Positions 1 to 8,380 of a stretch of 12,264 nt of DNA are shown here, one piece after another. Under the pieces are notes generated by a model. The model saw only the letters and a program-made list of their open reading frames with translations. It did not search any database and was not told the DNA's origin. The DNA is from Pelagophyceae sp. CCMP2097 (taxonomy: Eukaryota; Sar; Pelagophyceae): positions 1 to 12,264 of the forward strand of contig MU657515.1 of NCBI GenBank assembly GCA_026770575.1. The letters are read 5' to 3'. Within the stretch, counting starts at the first letter, position 1. Each line of letters starts with the position of its first letter. The translations under genes and the position numbers were made by a program.

Positions 1-163
1 GAGGCGGCAACTAGTACGACTGGAGGGAGCGGCAAGAACGCACGCGCTAAAAATAGTTAAATTTGGCGATTTCTGTTAGGCGAATTCGACAGTGGTGTGA
101 AAGGCGCAACGTTGGCCTAGCGGGAGCGGGAAGCCGACGCGCGCGCGCTCGGGCGCCGCCACC
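1..163 (+). promoter_or_regulatory. 5' flank and leader of the DEP/C2 gene
   Basis: No gene is seen here. An AT-rich patch at about 47-75 contrasts with the GC-rich DNA on either side and could hold core promoter elements. The last bases before the ATG read GCCGCCACC, a strong Kozak-like context. No convincing TATA box or initiator can be assigned by eye, so the transcription start is unknown. Confidence 0.35.
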
Positions 164-2889
164 ATGGGGGGCGCGTCGAAGAACCGCCCGCTCCAGGGCT
201 TTGGGGATTTCCGGTGCGTCGGCCGCGGCGTCGCCGCGCCTGCGCCGCCGCGCAACGCCGCGACGCTGTAGGCCCGACTTCGGCCCGCTGCTGCGGCGGC
301 ACACGGTGCGGAAAAAGGGCCTCGAGCTCGTGCTGCCCGTCGCCGAGGAGGAGGAGGTCAACGACGAAGCCATGCGCGTGAGTCTCGCGCGCGCAGCCCG
401 AGCGGCGCCGGCGGCCCGACGGCGCCGCCGCGCGGGCGCGGGGCCCGCGCGCATCGGGGTTCCCGCGGGGCGCGCGTCGCAGCGGCCGCCGCCGGTGCGC
501 GAAAATGGGTTCGACGAAGGGTTTCTTAGGCCGCCCAGCTGCGCCAGATGGCGCAGGAGCTCTCTCGCGGCCTGCGCGCGGCCGACGCGGTGAAGAAGCA
601 CACGTGGTACAGCGTGCAGTTCAAAAAAACGTTCACCGCCGACGACGCCGTCAAGTGCGTCTGGAGAAGTCGCTCACTAGCCCTCGCCGGCGGTTTGCGC
701 AATCGCCCCACGCTCGCCCCACGACTAGGTGGGTGGCGGAGAAGCAGCAGAGCGAGCTGGCCGAGGGCGAGCGGTACGCTCGGGACCGCGCGGTGCAGGT
801 TTTGCAGGAGCTGCTGGAGTACGGGTTTATTCGAAGGGTCTCCAAGTGGGAGCGCAATAGCATCGGCTGGGAGGCCACCGAGTACGTCGTCAAGTCGAAG
901 CGGCGGTTCAAGGACACGACGCACACGCTCTATCGCTTCGATGAGCTTTTGAACGTGTTTCAATTGCACGTCACCATCTCCAGAGCCAGAGACCTCGGCA
1001 AGCTCATGCTCCGCCCCGGCCCCACATCCAGGCTCTTCGCGCGCGTCCGCGTCGGTGGCAAGTCGTACGACACCATGGTCGCGAAAAGAGACTTGCACCC
1101 GAATTGGAACGCCACGTTTGTGTTCGGCTTCGACGAGCCCGTGCCAGACCAAACCATCATCTCCGTCTCAATCTACGACGGCGGCACCATCTCCGGCGTC
1201 GCAGTCTTCGCGAGCGTCTGCCTCGGTGAGTTTCGGTCCGGCACGACTCGTCTTGCCGCGACTCGTCTTGCCTCGAACAAGGCCGACTGTTCCTGAACAG
1301 GATCGTGCGATGTCGCGCTCAGCACCACGGCGCTCCGAAGACGGTGGTACCCGCTCCAGCAAGGTGCGCCTCCGGGTCGCCGTGGCCGCCCCATTGGAGA
1401 CTCACCCCAAAATCTGAACGCGTCCTTTGTCAGGCGTCAAGCCGCTTGGGCTCGGGTCGTGGGCGCTGAGCCCGGGCTCTTCCAAGTCGCCGCTGCGGGC
1501 TTCGCCGCTGCCGCTGCCGCCGCTGCCGAAGAGCCCGCTGCCGAAGAGTTTACTGGGTAGGCTGCCTTTGATCCGGGAGGACTCTGGCGCGTCCGTGTCG
1601 TCCGTGTCGTCGCCGACCGAGACAAAGTCGCGGCCGCGCCCAAGGCCGGCCGAGGCCCCGCGCAAGGTGGCGCGGTTCGAGCTGCAGGCGTGGACGACGA
1701 AGGTCGGCGGCGAAACCGAGCCGAAGAAATCGGCGCCGCGGCCGTGCGCTTTGGCGCCAGTCTTCGCGCACCGGCACAAGCCCGCGCCGGACGACGACTT
1801 TATCCGCGGCGGGCTGCGGCATTACAGGTTGATCGCGCTGATCGAGTCTTGTGAAGATGTCCGCTTCGATTTGTCGGAGACTTGGGGATTAAGATGGGTG
1901 ATGGAGGTCAAGATCATCGTCGGCAGCGCCGTGGCGGTGACGCGCACCGTGGAAAGAGACCGCATCAAGCGAGGCGCGCAGTGGGGCGAGCGCTTGACGC
2001 TGGACGTTTATGCGAATAGAAGAGTCGATGACATCAAATTAGTGGTCTGCCAGCGCGCGAGACGCGACTTTATGACGCGGCACGTCGGCGCCTGCCGCGT
2101 GCCGCTCGCATCGCTGCAGATGATCTCCAACGGCGGCGACTTCCCCAGGCCCGGCGACCGTGAACTTCAAAGATTGAAGCACGGCCTCGCCAGGCACGAG
2201 CAAAACGGCCGCTTGAAGTGCTCGCTCTGGCTGCTGGACATCAAGCCGCCGGAGCGGCCGCCGTTTGCTTTACGGGATGTTTTATTGGCAGATGGGCTGG
2301 TGCTGCTTTTGGCGTGGTGCTTTTCCTGGACGCTCTTCACGCTCTCCTTTGTCGTCACGCTGGGTCCGATATCGTACCTCTTCCGCAAGTCACTACGGCC
2401 GTCCATGTTTTTAGGCAGAGGCCTGACGTGGGCGCTGGCCGCGATGGCACCTTTAGGCGTCGAGTTGAGTTTTGGGACTTTGACGGTGAACGCGTGGGTC
2501 GACACCGCTTCAAAACGAGGCGTCGACACCGTCGACGACGGGTCGCCGGCGACGCCGTGGCGGCTGCACGTGCGCGTCGACGTCGGCAACTTTCTGCTCG
2601 GCAACCCAACGGCAAGTGCGACGCCGGCGTGGTCCACAAGACCTCTGAGAGCTTCGAACCAATTCTGCATGAAGCAGCACGCCTACGAGCTTTTGCACAG
2701 CGCCGACGAGTGTTTGACGCAGCTCGTCGCGTCGTCGCAGTCGCTGCTTTTGGCCTGCGAGGCTTTGTTCGCGCGGCTGCACTTTGCGCCGAGGCCGTCC
2801 GAGGCCGCCGCCGAAGCGGGAGCGCGCCAAGGCCGGACCTGGACCGACTCGCCGCCGCTGACGTCGCAGAAGCCGCCGTGGGCCGAGTC

Positions 2890-2921
<32 letters not shown>

Positions 2922-5236
2922 GCAACGCTTCGGAGAGCATCGACTCGGCGACTTCGTTCACGACGCGCTTCGGGTGCGCCGGCGCCGTGTCGGGCGCGTC
3001 GACGCCGCTGGTGTCGCCGCACCACGCCTCGTCGCCGGACTTTGCACACCACTTTCTCTCGGCGCAGCATATTCGCCTGGAATTCTCGCTGGGTCCAGCG
3101 ACGTTTTGGGGCGCCGTGCGACTGCTGTACACATATCTCTTCGGCGACGCGGACCAGCTCTGGTGCGGCTCGCCGGAGCACATGGCCAAGCTAAGGCTGC
3201 AGCCGAGCCACGAGACGCAGCTCTTTGGCCGCGTGCGAATAGAGGAGCTGGACGTGGAAGGCGTGAACCTGCACTTTTGCACGTCGCACCACGGACATCG
3301 CAAGGGCGAGTTCAACGTCAACTCTTTTGTGCGCAGGATAGCAGACACTATGGCCGCCGCCGCTCTCTACGCTGTGCGGCCGCCGTCGGCGTGGGAGCGG
3401 CTCTGGGCGCATTTCGTGCGTCTCTGGATGCCGACGTGTTCGTCGCTCGCCGTGGCGAACCGGCGGCCCGCCATCGAGCTGTTTGGAGACAATGGCACCG
3501 TGGCGTGGCCCGACACCGTCGAGGTCGACGTCGTGGCCGCGAACCTGACGGACCAGTTTATGGGCGACGCGCGGTCCGTTTTACTGCCGTCGCCGCCGCG
3601 CGTCGCCGCGGCGCCGCCGCCGGGCTGGGACGGCGCGGCGCGGCAATCGATGCCGCAGTTCTCGCTCGACGGCTCCTTCGACGAGCCCGACGCGGCGGCG
3701 GGGTCTTCCAAGCAAACTACTTTCAAGGTCGTCGTCCGCCTCCGCGCTTTGCGCCGCGAGACTTTTGCGCGGCCCGGCGCGACGCCGCAGTGGCGCGAGC
3801 GCTTCGCGCTTCCCTGCGACGACGCCTCGGCCGTGCTCCACGTCCAGGTCTACGAGCTGCGGCGAAGCCGTGCGCCTCGAATCTGTGGGCAGTGGCTGCA
3901 GACCATCAAATACCTCGCCACGCAACCAATGTACAGCGCCAACGCGGGCGTCTGGTTCGAGCATGACGACGACGACGACTCGGGCGGCTGCGACGACGCC
4001 GAAGTGCCGGCGAGCAGGGCGCAGAGGTGCGACGACCGCAAGGTGGGCCACGTCGAGGACCGCCTCTGGGTCTGCGTCCGCGCGCGCCTCTGCGACGCGC
4101 AGTGGCGGCCCACGGCGAACACGCTGGACCTGCGGCTACGCTGGGTCGCGGACCGAGGGCAGGGGCGCGAGGGGGCGTCGGGGAGCCTCACCGGGAGCCT
4201 GAGCGGTTTCGCGGCCGCGCCCTACGCCAAGGCTATCGACCAGCTGCGTTCCAACTCGGACGAGACGCGCCTCCGTATCGGCGACACGGCGCGCGTGCGC
4301 TACATGCTTGCGTCGTTTCCGTTTCATTTCGATATTGTGGCGTTCAAGATCCGCGACGTGCGCCTCTTCGTCAAGGACCTCTTCTTAGGGAGCGAGGGCG
4401 AAATGGCAAGGCTCAGGACGGCCATGCAGGTGCCTGACGGCACCATGAAGAAGCAGCTCTCCGTGGAAGAGCAGCTGACGGCGCTGACGATTCGCGAAAT
4501 CGACTTGAGCAACGCCCTCGCCACGCCCGCCGTGCACCAGGGCGGCTTCGACCTCTTCGACGTCCTCCGGCTCTTGACGGCCAAGCTGTCCAACGAGGTC
4601 CTGCGGTCGGCCCCGGTCATGACGGCGCTGGCCAGCTTAGTCCCAGCCTTCTTGGCGAACCACTCCCTCTTCGGCGTCCGCCTCGACTCGGCGCAGCCAG
4701 ACGCGCAGGGCGACGCCACCAAAGGCGCCGCCGCCGCCGCGTCGCCGCGCGAGGAAGCGCAAGACGCCGCCGACGCGGTACGCGGCGCGGCCGCGGCGAC
4801 GTTCGGCGACGACGACGGCGACGACGGCGACGGCGACTACGCCGCGGCGCCGGACTCGCGCGCGCGGTGGGACTCTCTGCGCGGCACTTTGCGGCGGACG
4901 CAGTCGGCGGCCGCGGCGCCGACGGCGTCGCGCGTGCCGCACGACGGCCTCTTCGGCCTCCGGCCGGCGCCCGCGCACGACGGCCTCTTCGCGACGTGGC
5001 GGCGGCCGCCATCGCAGAAAACGCCGCAGACGCCGCCGCAGACGCCGCCGCAGACGCGCCGGCGGCCGGCGCGCGACGGCGGCTCGCCGGCGACGCTGCC
5101 GCGGCCGCGGACGCCGCCGCGGTCGCCGCCGTGTGGGCGAACGCCGCCGTCGCCGCAGACGCGCTCGCTGCGACGACCGCCCGCCGGCACGCGCGACGCG
5201 AAGGCGCGCGGCGAACCGCAAAGAGGACCGCCGTAA
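164..5236 (+). CDS. DEP and multi-C2 domain membrane protein, five exons, complete
   Basis: Exons 164-213, 272-377, 530-654, 729-1225 and 1434-5236 join into 1527 codons (1526 residues plus stop) with every phase agreeing. The start ATG has a Kozak context and begins MGGASK, a plausible N-myristoylation signal. Residues about 61-164 form a DEP domain, a membrane or G-protein signalling adaptor fold, split by intron 3. Residues about 168-265 are a C2 domain with the typical P-x-W-N-x-x-F core (HPNWNATFVF). A second C2-like domain covers about 387-525. A hydrophobic membrane segment follows (about 543-576, nt 2282-2383). A conserved-looking block at 804-897 contains IEELDVEGV and GEFNVNSF. A third C2-like domain (about 955-1100) has a long loop insertion. 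Another folded block spans about 1213-1342, then a low-complexity tail. Role inferred: lipid or membrane tethering and signalling. Few acidic Ca-binding loop residues are visible, so the C2 domains may be Ca-independent. I do not recognise an orthologue. Confidence 0.85.
214..271 (+). other. Intron 1 of the DEP/C2 gene (58 nt)
   Basis: The donor is GTGCGT and the acceptor CTGTAG. Without splicing, the reading frame from the Kozak ATG stops at the TAG of the acceptor. Splicing joins GDF-R to PDFG at a split arginine codon (phase 2). Confidence 0.8.
378..529 (+). other. Intron 2 of the DEP/C2 gene (152 nt)
   Basis: The donor is GTGAGT and the acceptor TTTCTTAG. It is a phase 0 intron joining NDEAMR to AAQLRQM. 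The interior is very GC-rich and happens to stay open in several frames, which creates long spurious ORFs on both strands. Confidence 0.8.
655..728 (+). other. Intron 3 of the DEP/C2 gene (74 nt), inside the DEP domain
   Basis: The donor is GTGCGT and the acceptor CGACTAG. Splicing reunites the DEP halves: TFTADDAVK upstream and WVAEKQQSEL downstream, giving the expected helix followed by AVQVLQELLEYGFI and the LYRF end strand. The intron is phase 2, within a lysine codon. Confidence 0.85.
1226..1433 (+). other. Intron 4 of the DEP/C2 gene (208 nt)
   Basis: The donor is GTGAGT and the acceptor TTTGTCAG, joining VFASVCL to GVKPLGLG through a split glycine codon. The intron lies near the end of the first C2 domain. 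It contains an imperfect direct repeat of a CGACTCGTCTTGCC-like motif near 1247-1275. Confidence 0.8.
2889..2920 (+). repeat. CCG trinucleotide run coding for polyproline
   Basis: A run of CCG codons encodes nine prolines (protein about 746-754) in a disordered linker between the membrane segment and the conserved block at 804. It is in frame and needs no frameshift. It is a likely site of length polymorphism, and proline runs of this type can bind SH3 or WW domains (inference). Confidence 0.7.
5015..5057 (+). repeat. 12-nt tandem repeat in the disordered C-terminus
   Basis: Two exact copies of CAGACGCCGCCG (5027-5038, 5039-5050) are followed by a partial third and preceded by a degenerate unit. 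They encode repeated Q-T-P-P tetrapeptides. The unit is a multiple of three, so copy-number change keeps the frame. It lies in a proline-, arginine- and alanine-rich tail. Confidence 0.7.
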
Positions 5237-5282
5237 AGCACAATCCAGCTTTTCCGTGACAGATTTCGAAGTGTCTTTATGA

Positions 5283-5311
5283 GCCTCACCTGCTGGAGGC
5301 GAGGTGCAGGC
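5283..5311. repeat. Imperfect hairpin just downstream of the DEP/C2 stop
   Basis: GCCTCACCT (5283-5291) can pair with AGGTGCAGGC (5302-5311) with one bulged base. It sits about 50 bp after the stop codon, between two convergent genes, so it could be a 3' UTR structure. No clear AATAAA-type polyadenylation signal is seen. Confidence 0.3.
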
Positions 5312-5329
5312 GCCCTCCAAGCTCGGCGG

Positions 5330-5381
5330 GCGCGCTCGAGCTTGTGCTGCGTCGAGCGCGCTCGAGCTTGTGCTGCGTCGA
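5330..5381. repeat. Perfect 26-bp tandem duplication
   Basis: Two identical 26-bp units (5330-5355 and 5356-5381), each containing GCGCGCTCGAGCTTGTGC, stand head to tail. A third partial match (GCGTCG) begins at 5382. The exact identity suggests a recent slippage or duplication event. Confidence 0.85.
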
Positions 5382-5384
5382 GCG

Positions 5385-5408
5385 TCGTACAGTTTCGGAA
5401 TTGTACGA
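5385..5408. repeat. Short inverted repeat next to the Sel1 pseudogene stop
   Basis: TCGTACA (5385-5391) and TGTACGA (5402-5408) form a 7-bp stem with a 10-nt loop, directly abutting the stop codon of the - strand Sel1 pseudogene. It may be a 3' end structure of that gene. The function is unproven. Confidence 0.35.
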
Positions 5409-5931
5409 TCACGTCGGTCGGCCGGAGGTTGGCGCGAGCTGCGCCGCGAATCTTTCGACTGTCGCAGCGGCGTCGGAGTGTCCCTTGGCCGCGGCGAGCT
5501 TGAAGTAGCGCATCGCCTCGTCGAGGTCCAGCGGCAAGCCGTGGCCTTGTGCAAAACACACGCCGAGGCTGTAGAGCGCGTTCGCGTCGCCCTGTGCCGC
5601 GCCAAGGCGCCATCACCGCACGGCTTCGTCGTACGACCGTGCCAAGCCGAAGCCTCGTGTTAAGCCGCGGCGATATTGAATAGCGCGCGAGGGAACCACC
5701 GCGCGGCCGTCTCGTGGTCGATCTCCACTCCTTCCCCGGTCGTCATGCACCACCCCATTTTAAACTGACCTCGCGCATTTCCTTGATCCGCAGCGAGCTC
5801 GTACACTGGAACGCCCGCTTCAAGTTCTGCTGGAGTCCAATGGCACCGTAACTGTACGAATCTCCCAGCTGTATCTGCGCCTCGGCGTTGCCCTTGTCCA
5901 CGTGCTTCTGCAGCCGGCGCAGAGTAACGGA
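5409..5931 (-). pseudogene. Sel1-like repeat (TPR-related) protein, decayed
   Basis: Three successive frames of the - strand spell Sel1-like repeats. The first runs from RLQKHVDKGNAEAQ to NLKRAFQ. The second runs from VYELAADQGNARGQFKMGW through TTGEGVEIDHETAARWF to ALFNIAAA. The third runs from GFGLARSYDEAVR to GLPLDLDEAMRYFKLAAAKG. The first junction is a frameshift near 5806. An in-frame TAA (5660-5662) and a second frameshift (5654-5662) follow. An in-frame TGA (5613-5615) then sits where a tryptophan is expected. A short internal deletion seems to have removed several residues between ARWF and ALFN. Sel1 repeats are alpha-helical scaffolds for protein binding, and such genes are numerous in stramenopile algae (family knowledge). 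No start codon or upstream domain is preserved. The final stop is at 5409-5411. Introns cannot explain both stops, so I call it a pseudogene. Confidence 0.85.
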
Positions 5932-6055
5932 TTACGACTTTCTTGATGTCAGCGTTGTCGTGAAATTACCCGGATCGCTAAATTACCATGGCGCACCGGA
6001 GGTACTGCACACCCCCGGAGGGCGCCTTTGGTATGTTGGTGCAGTTACTTAGCTC
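5932..6055. other. Spacer between Sel1 pseudogene and miniature element
   Basis: No gene is seen. A weak 7-bp inverted repeat (ACTGCAC at 6004-6010, GTGCAGT at 6039-6045) is the only structure. The Sel1 homology does not continue past about 5931. Confidence 0.4.
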
Positions 6056-6057
6056 TA

Positions 6058-6421
6058 GAGTAAAGGTCAATTTAAGAACCGGCTAAGCGAAAAAAAATCA
6101 GCAGCCCGGCGACGCCGTTGTTTGCGGTTTTGACGCTGCCAGGGGACGCGCCTGGGCCCCCTCCACCCACCCCCAAATCATGGCGTCCGCGGAGGACCTC
6201 TGTGAGAAATATAGCATAGGCAGAGTCCGGACCGACCATTGGTTCTTAAAAAAAACGCCGGTCAGATTAAGAACCGGGCCCCTGGAGCCGGATAATATCC
6301 CAACAAGGGATTTACTGGATTTAATTGGGTCATATAAATGCCTTATTGAGATATTGAACGTCTTTTGTCGATTTTTTCGTCGGTTCTTAAATTGACCAGG
6401 TTCTTAAATTGACCTTTGCTC
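6058..6421. mobile_element. Miniature inverted-repeat transposable element (mariner/Tc1-like), 364 bp
   Basis: The termini are 23-bp inverted repeats (6058-6080 and 6399-6421) identical except at position 4, T on the left and C on the right. They share AAAGGTCAATTTAAGAACC. Both ends abut a TA dinucleotide (6056-6057 and 6422-6423), the target duplication expected of IS630/Tc1/mariner transposition. Inside, the right end carries a second copy of GGTTCTTAAATTGACC 17 bp inward, and a further inverted pair GGTTCTTAA / TTAAGAACC lies at 6241-6275. No transposase is encoded, so the element would depend on an autonomous relative elsewhere. A 71-codon ORF within it looks non-coding. Confidence 0.85.
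6382..6414. repeat. Tandem 17-bp subterminal repeat of the element
   Basis: GGTTCTTAAATTGACC occurs at 6382-6397 and again at 6399-6414. The second copy is part of the terminal inverted repeat, so the right end has a duplicated candidate transposase-binding site that the left end lacks. Confidence 0.8.
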
Positions 6422-6423
6422 TA

Positions 6424-6640
6424 TAGCGGTAATAGCGGCGTCGTCCTGGGATTATGTTAGATTATTAATTTTCGCCGTCTTCCACGGGTTATAGCCCACA
6501 TAGCTCCTCTGAGGATTACAGGGGTGTCGTCTGAGGAATATACTTGTGCACTTCCACGGATCATAGACGGATTGTCCGACAGAGTCTGCGCGTAAGCCTC
6601 GCCGAATGTAAACCCGCTTCGCCTGTTGCATCCCCCGACT
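6424..6640. other. No recognised gene; moderately AT-rich spacer
   Basis: An open frame on the - strand (about 6450-6670) encodes the repeated pair YDPWK and YNPWK. This reflects a partial DNA repeat of a CTTCCACGG-type motif (near 6480 and 6550). No family is recognised and no splice structure is evident. Confidence 0.3.
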
Positions 6641-6642
6641 GA

Positions 6643-7215
6643 GCATTCCGCACCGCTGCCGGCACCGCCGCACCGCTGGCGCCGGACGAGGCTTGCGACG
6701 ACGACATGCGACCGCCCATCAATGCCACGGACGATGACCTTAATGCGCTTGCCGCAATGAATGTCGTCTTCGACTTTGGGGACGGCGTTGATGCGGGCGC
6801 ATGGATTCTGGTGTGGTATGCGATGCCTTCAGAGGTGGAAGGTAACCGTGCAGAACGACATTCTTACTTAAAGAGCCAGTTATTGATGAGCAGGGAATAC
6901 GCCTCGAAGTTCCGCCAGACGAATGAATCTGGCCTCGACGGCAAAAAGGCGCTCCCGCAGCACGAGGTACGCCTCCTCCCCAAGTCTCAAATGGCGCCCT
7001 ACCACAGTTTACATCCGTTTCCTCCAAAACACTCTTGGACGCTAGGACAGCGCCCAGTGAGTCGCCGCTTTCAACTCGGAGGCGCAGGCCAAGGTGCGTC
7101 TCCTTGCCTTTTGCGAGGTGCCATCGGGCCGCGGGCGAAGAGTGTCCGGCGGACTTGTGTTTACAACCGTTTCCTCCAAGTCACTGTTGGGCACTACAAG
7201 GAGTATCGCCAATGA
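6643..7215 (+). CDS. Unidentified ORF, possibly degraded or spliced
   Basis: A frame open from just after a TGA near 6640 reads through ATG 6706. It contains ATDDDLNALAAMNVVFDFGD and AGAWILVWYAM, which looks protein-like and acidic at first. From about 6860 a neighbouring + frame looks better (LLKEPVIDEQGIRLEVPPDE, ended by TGA). After 6975 the same neighbouring frame resumes (GALPQFTSVSSKTLL). This pattern suggests a frameshifted or spliced gene rather than one continuous ORF. I recognise no domain. Base composition is less GC-rich than the DEP/C2 gene. It could also be chance openness. Confidence 0.3.
   Translation, partial: AFRTAAGTAAPLAPDEACDDDMRPPINATDDDLNALAAMNVVFDFGDGVDAGAWILVWYAMPSEVEGNRAERHSYLKSQLLMSREYASKFRQTNESGLDGKKALPQHEVRLLPKSQMAPYHSLHPFPPKHSWTLGQRPVSRRFQLGGAGQGASPCLLRGAIGPRAKSVRRTCVYNRFLQVTVGHYKEYRQ
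7007..7192 (+). repeat. Diverged 34-bp direct repeat
   Basis: Two 34-bp segments (7007-7040 and 7159-7192) sharing CCGTTTCCTCCAA match at 29 positions. Most differences are conservative when translated as F-T-(S/T)-V-S-S-K-(T/S)-L-L, which hints at an old coding duplication. Confidence 0.5.
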
Positions 7216-7321
7216 CGCCGAGGACTTTCTGGCAATCGGAGTGTTCGTCGGTTGGAGTTTGGCGCTGTTGGGAGTGATAGAGGACGTCGAGCTGAGTCCC
7301 ATGATGCTAGAAACTATATAA
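7072..7321 (+). CDS. Possible terminal exon of an unidentified protein
   Basis: An open frame begins after a TGA that overlaps a donor-like GTGAGT (7058-7063) and ends at a TAA (7319-7321). An AG at the end of GGCGCAG (7088) could be its acceptor. The product would contain AKVRLLAFCEVPSG, FTTVSSKSLLGTTR and a hydrophobic stretch, FLAIGVFVGWSLALLGVI, that could span a membrane. FTTVSSKSLL repeats FTSVSSKTLL, encoded in another frame 152 bp upstream. No family is recognised. Confidence 0.3.
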
Positions 7322-7600
7322 ATTGTTTGTTTAAAACGCTCAAACTAAGAATCTGAACGTCTGTTTTGGCGCGTCTGAAGCGCCACTCGCGGCAATCGTA
7401 TTGTATTTATCATATACCACCTCAGTACGTATGGACCCACCCCGTCACATAGCCAGAATTTCGATCCCTGCGGTCCTGCGATTGCCAACCGGGCCCGAAC
7501 CTTCGCAATACGGAGGCAAAATCAGTTCAAAATCAAGGTAAGGAGGCAAATTAAGATTTTATCAAGTCCAAAATATTGGGGGAAGCGCTTGTTCACGCCC
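7322..7600. other. AT-rich stretch without a gene
   Basis: No supported gene is seen. The stretch begins with CTATATAAAT (about 7313-7322), which resembles a TATA box but overlaps a stop codon. It also contains two GGAGGCAAA motifs near 7512 and 7541. A tRNA-like TTCGATCCC at about 7458 has no matching stem or cloverleaf. Confidence 0.35.
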
Positions 7601-7812
7601 TTGCAAGGCGCCCTCCTCGAGGCTGATCATGTCACGGACACCCCGGGGGGCAGGGAGGCCCATAGCGACCACGCCCACCCCCGCAGGCGGCCTCTGGGAG
7701 GCACAACTTTGCGTCACTTGAGGTCGGCTTTATCGCCGATACCCCTTGTAGGTCGGCGGACGCTTCTACGGCGTCGTCAACTCGGAGGCGCAAAATCCAG
7801 AGTCTCGCTCAC

Positions 7813-7905
7813 CCTGCTGCGTGCGCGCGTCGCGTGCTCGTCGTCGGCGTCGGACGTGTCCGTCTGCGGTGCGCGCAGCGGCGGCGACGGCGCGTGCTGC
7901 GGAGC
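7813..7905 (-). CDS. Candidate 93-nt internal exon (fragment)
   Basis: On the - strand a TTTGCAG acceptor ends at 7906 and a GTGAGC donor begins at 7812. Between them lie exactly 31 codons, phase 0 at both ends, reading APQHAPSPPLRAP then QTDTSDADDEHATRARSR. Third positions are strongly G or C, as in the DEP/C2 gene. No upstream or downstream partner exon is recognised, so this is either an orphan fragment or chance. Confidence 0.3.
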
Positions 7906-8032
7906 CTGCAAACGAAGCGTGGGTGCTCGATGTGACAGAACGTCAGTGCCAGTGGGAACGGCAGCCGACACAGGGCGGCAGTCGCCCTACTTCCTCGACT
8001 GCACGTGGTTCGCCGCGCCTGCTCTCCCCGGG

Positions 8033-8188
8033 TTAGGGGTCGCCGGGCTTCGGCACTGGTGGATACTGGAATGTCGGCACGGAATCGGGCATTGCTGGCC
8101 CGTGTACTGGGGCGAGTGGGCAGTGGCAGAGGGTAGTTCCAAGGGGTCGTGCCCATCGTGATCGTCGAAGCCCCCCTCTTCGATCAAG
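8033..8188 (+). repeat. Left arm of a large inverted repeat
   Basis: This segment matches the reverse complement of 8498-8664 along its whole length with substitutions and small indels. Shared exact blocks include CTGGTGGATACTGGAATGTC, GCGAGTGGGCAGTGGCA and CCCTCTTCGATCAAG. The arms flank a spacer of about 310 bp. Confidence 0.85.
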
Positions 8189-8324
8189 TGGTTTTCTTAC
8201 CCCGCCCCGTCGAGTTGATCTCTGTGGCTCCTTGTCTGACTGTGCTCGTCCACGCCCTGCTCGTCCACGACGCGCGTCGCGTAATCCACCCTCCCGTCGA
8301 GTTGAAACACCAACGGACAGCTCC

Positions 8325-8356
8325 GTCCAACGGGCGCCTAGCGGCGTCCGTTGGAC
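8325..8356. repeat. Hairpin in the spacer of the inverted repeat
   Basis: GTCCAACGG (8325-8333) pairs perfectly with CCGTTGGAC (8348-8356). The inner GCGCC/GGCGT extends this to nearly 14 bp around a TAGC tetraloop. Part of the same motif recurs just downstream (CCGTTGG at 8364-8370). Confidence 0.6.
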
Positions 8357-8380
8357 TCCGCCATCCGTTGGCCTCGTCTT

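Noticed and set aside
63..593. Long + strand ORF of 176 codons
   Set aside because: It runs through introns 1 and 2. Only 272-377 is real exon in this frame. The rest is arginine- and alanine-rich GC-driven openness.
2218..3966. 582-codon + ORF inside exon 5
   Set aside because: It is a shadow of the true frame, which has clear domains. The shadow product is arginine and alanine repeats typical of a shifted GC-rich frame.
4637..5616. Long - strand ORFs over the C-terminus of the DEP/C2 gene
   Set aside because: They are antisense openness of the low-complexity tail. They also cross the Sel1 region in the wrong frames.
6180..6395. 71-codon ORF inside the miniature element
   Set aside because: There is no transposase-like motif, it runs into the terminal repeat, and its composition matches non-coding filler.
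7450..7500. tRNA-like TTCGATCCC segment
   Set aside because: No pairing T-stem, acceptor stem or anticodon arm can be formed around it.
7589..8161. 190-codon + ORF reading into inverted-repeat arm A
   Set aside because: The arm encodes similar peptides in arm B only where bases are identical, and indels between the arms break the frame, so the similarity is DNA-level.
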